Source of the DNA: Acidobacteriota bacterium
Lineage (GTDB): Bacteria > Acidobacteriota > UBA6911
Assembly (NCBI GenBank): GCA_016929335.1
Contig: JAFGIY010000258.1
Span: 78,393 to 142,392 of the forward strand
Length of the DNA: 64,000 nt
Reading direction: 5' to 3'
Part shown: piece by piece, positions 63,999 through 64,000 of the stretch
Layout of the letters: the number at the start of each line of letters is the position of its first letter
Numbering within the stretch: position 1 is the stretch's first letter
Notes under the pieces: model-generated
The model's database searches: none
The model's input: the letters and a program-made list of their open reading frames with translations, nothing else
Told to the model about the DNA's origin: nothing
Made by a program: the position numbers and the translations under genes

Positions 63999-64000
63999 AC

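Overview
The window is about 50% GC and gene-dense. It is most likely from a flagellated member of the Acidobacteriota. This is an inference from gene content: a short ECF sigma factor of the TIGR02999 type overlapping a transmembrane Ser/Thr kinase, an MglA/MglB polarity pair, a CheA-CheB-CheD-CheR-CheX chemotaxis set, and flagellins with sigma-28-like promoters. No rRNA or other decisive phylogenetic marker is present, so the phylum is a moderate-confidence guess.

Layout. (1) 1-12.7 kb is a flagellin and flagellin-modification island. It holds a truncated DUF115/MAF motility accessory factor, two flagellin paralogues, and a hypothetical gene behind a possible sigma-54 promoter. A tightly coupled operon follows: PseG-like hydrolase, NeuB/PseI-like synthase, ATP-grasp enzyme, nucleotidyltransferase, DegT aminotransferase and SpsF-like cytidylyltransferase. 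It runs directly into flbD-motA-motB. The sensible reading is synthesis of a nonulosonic (pseudaminic/legionaminic-like) sugar that MAF transfers to flagellin. (2) 12.8-32 kb is a chemosensory region: a GNAT protein, an HD-GYP response regulator, cheR, cheW, two MCPs, several receiver proteins, a kinase whose ATPase domain looks degenerate, two CheX-like proteins, a REC-REC-STAS-like protein, cheD, cheB, an HDOD protein and cheA. (3) 32-45 kb is mixed: radical SAM, RNase Z, signal peptidase I, a TPR protein, mglB-mglA, TerC, a dual-specificity phosphatase and a Sua5/TsaC protein. It ends with a NusG paralogue leading an acyl-ligase/ACP/acyltransferase fusion and a membrane protein. (4) 45-64 kb holds hrpB, a GH3/serine-hydrolase fusion, DinB, sigma factor plus kinase, a GtrA fusion, a CDP-alcohol phosphatidyltransferase, a phosphohexomutase, trxB, a glycosyltransferase, a HAD phosphatase, a CPBP protease, moaA, a Tat-exported aldo/keto reductase with an Fe-S tail, and tRNA-Asp.

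Regulation visible in the DNA. Five places ahead of flagellin and chemotaxis genes carry a TAAN-N15/16-NNCGATAN motif (sigma-28/FliA type), which ties the flagellins, both MCPs and the HD-GYP operon together. Both flagellin mRNAs would have leaders of about 135-140 nt rich in hairpins. A small MITE-like repeat family with near-perfect terminal inverted repeats lies in intergenic DNA at 15.2 and 23.8 kb, with isolated ends at 55.4 and 62.1 kb. A heptameric tandem repeat folded into an inverted repeat separates motB from the convergent GNAT gene. No CRISPR array, insertion sequence with transposase, prophage or rRNA was seen.
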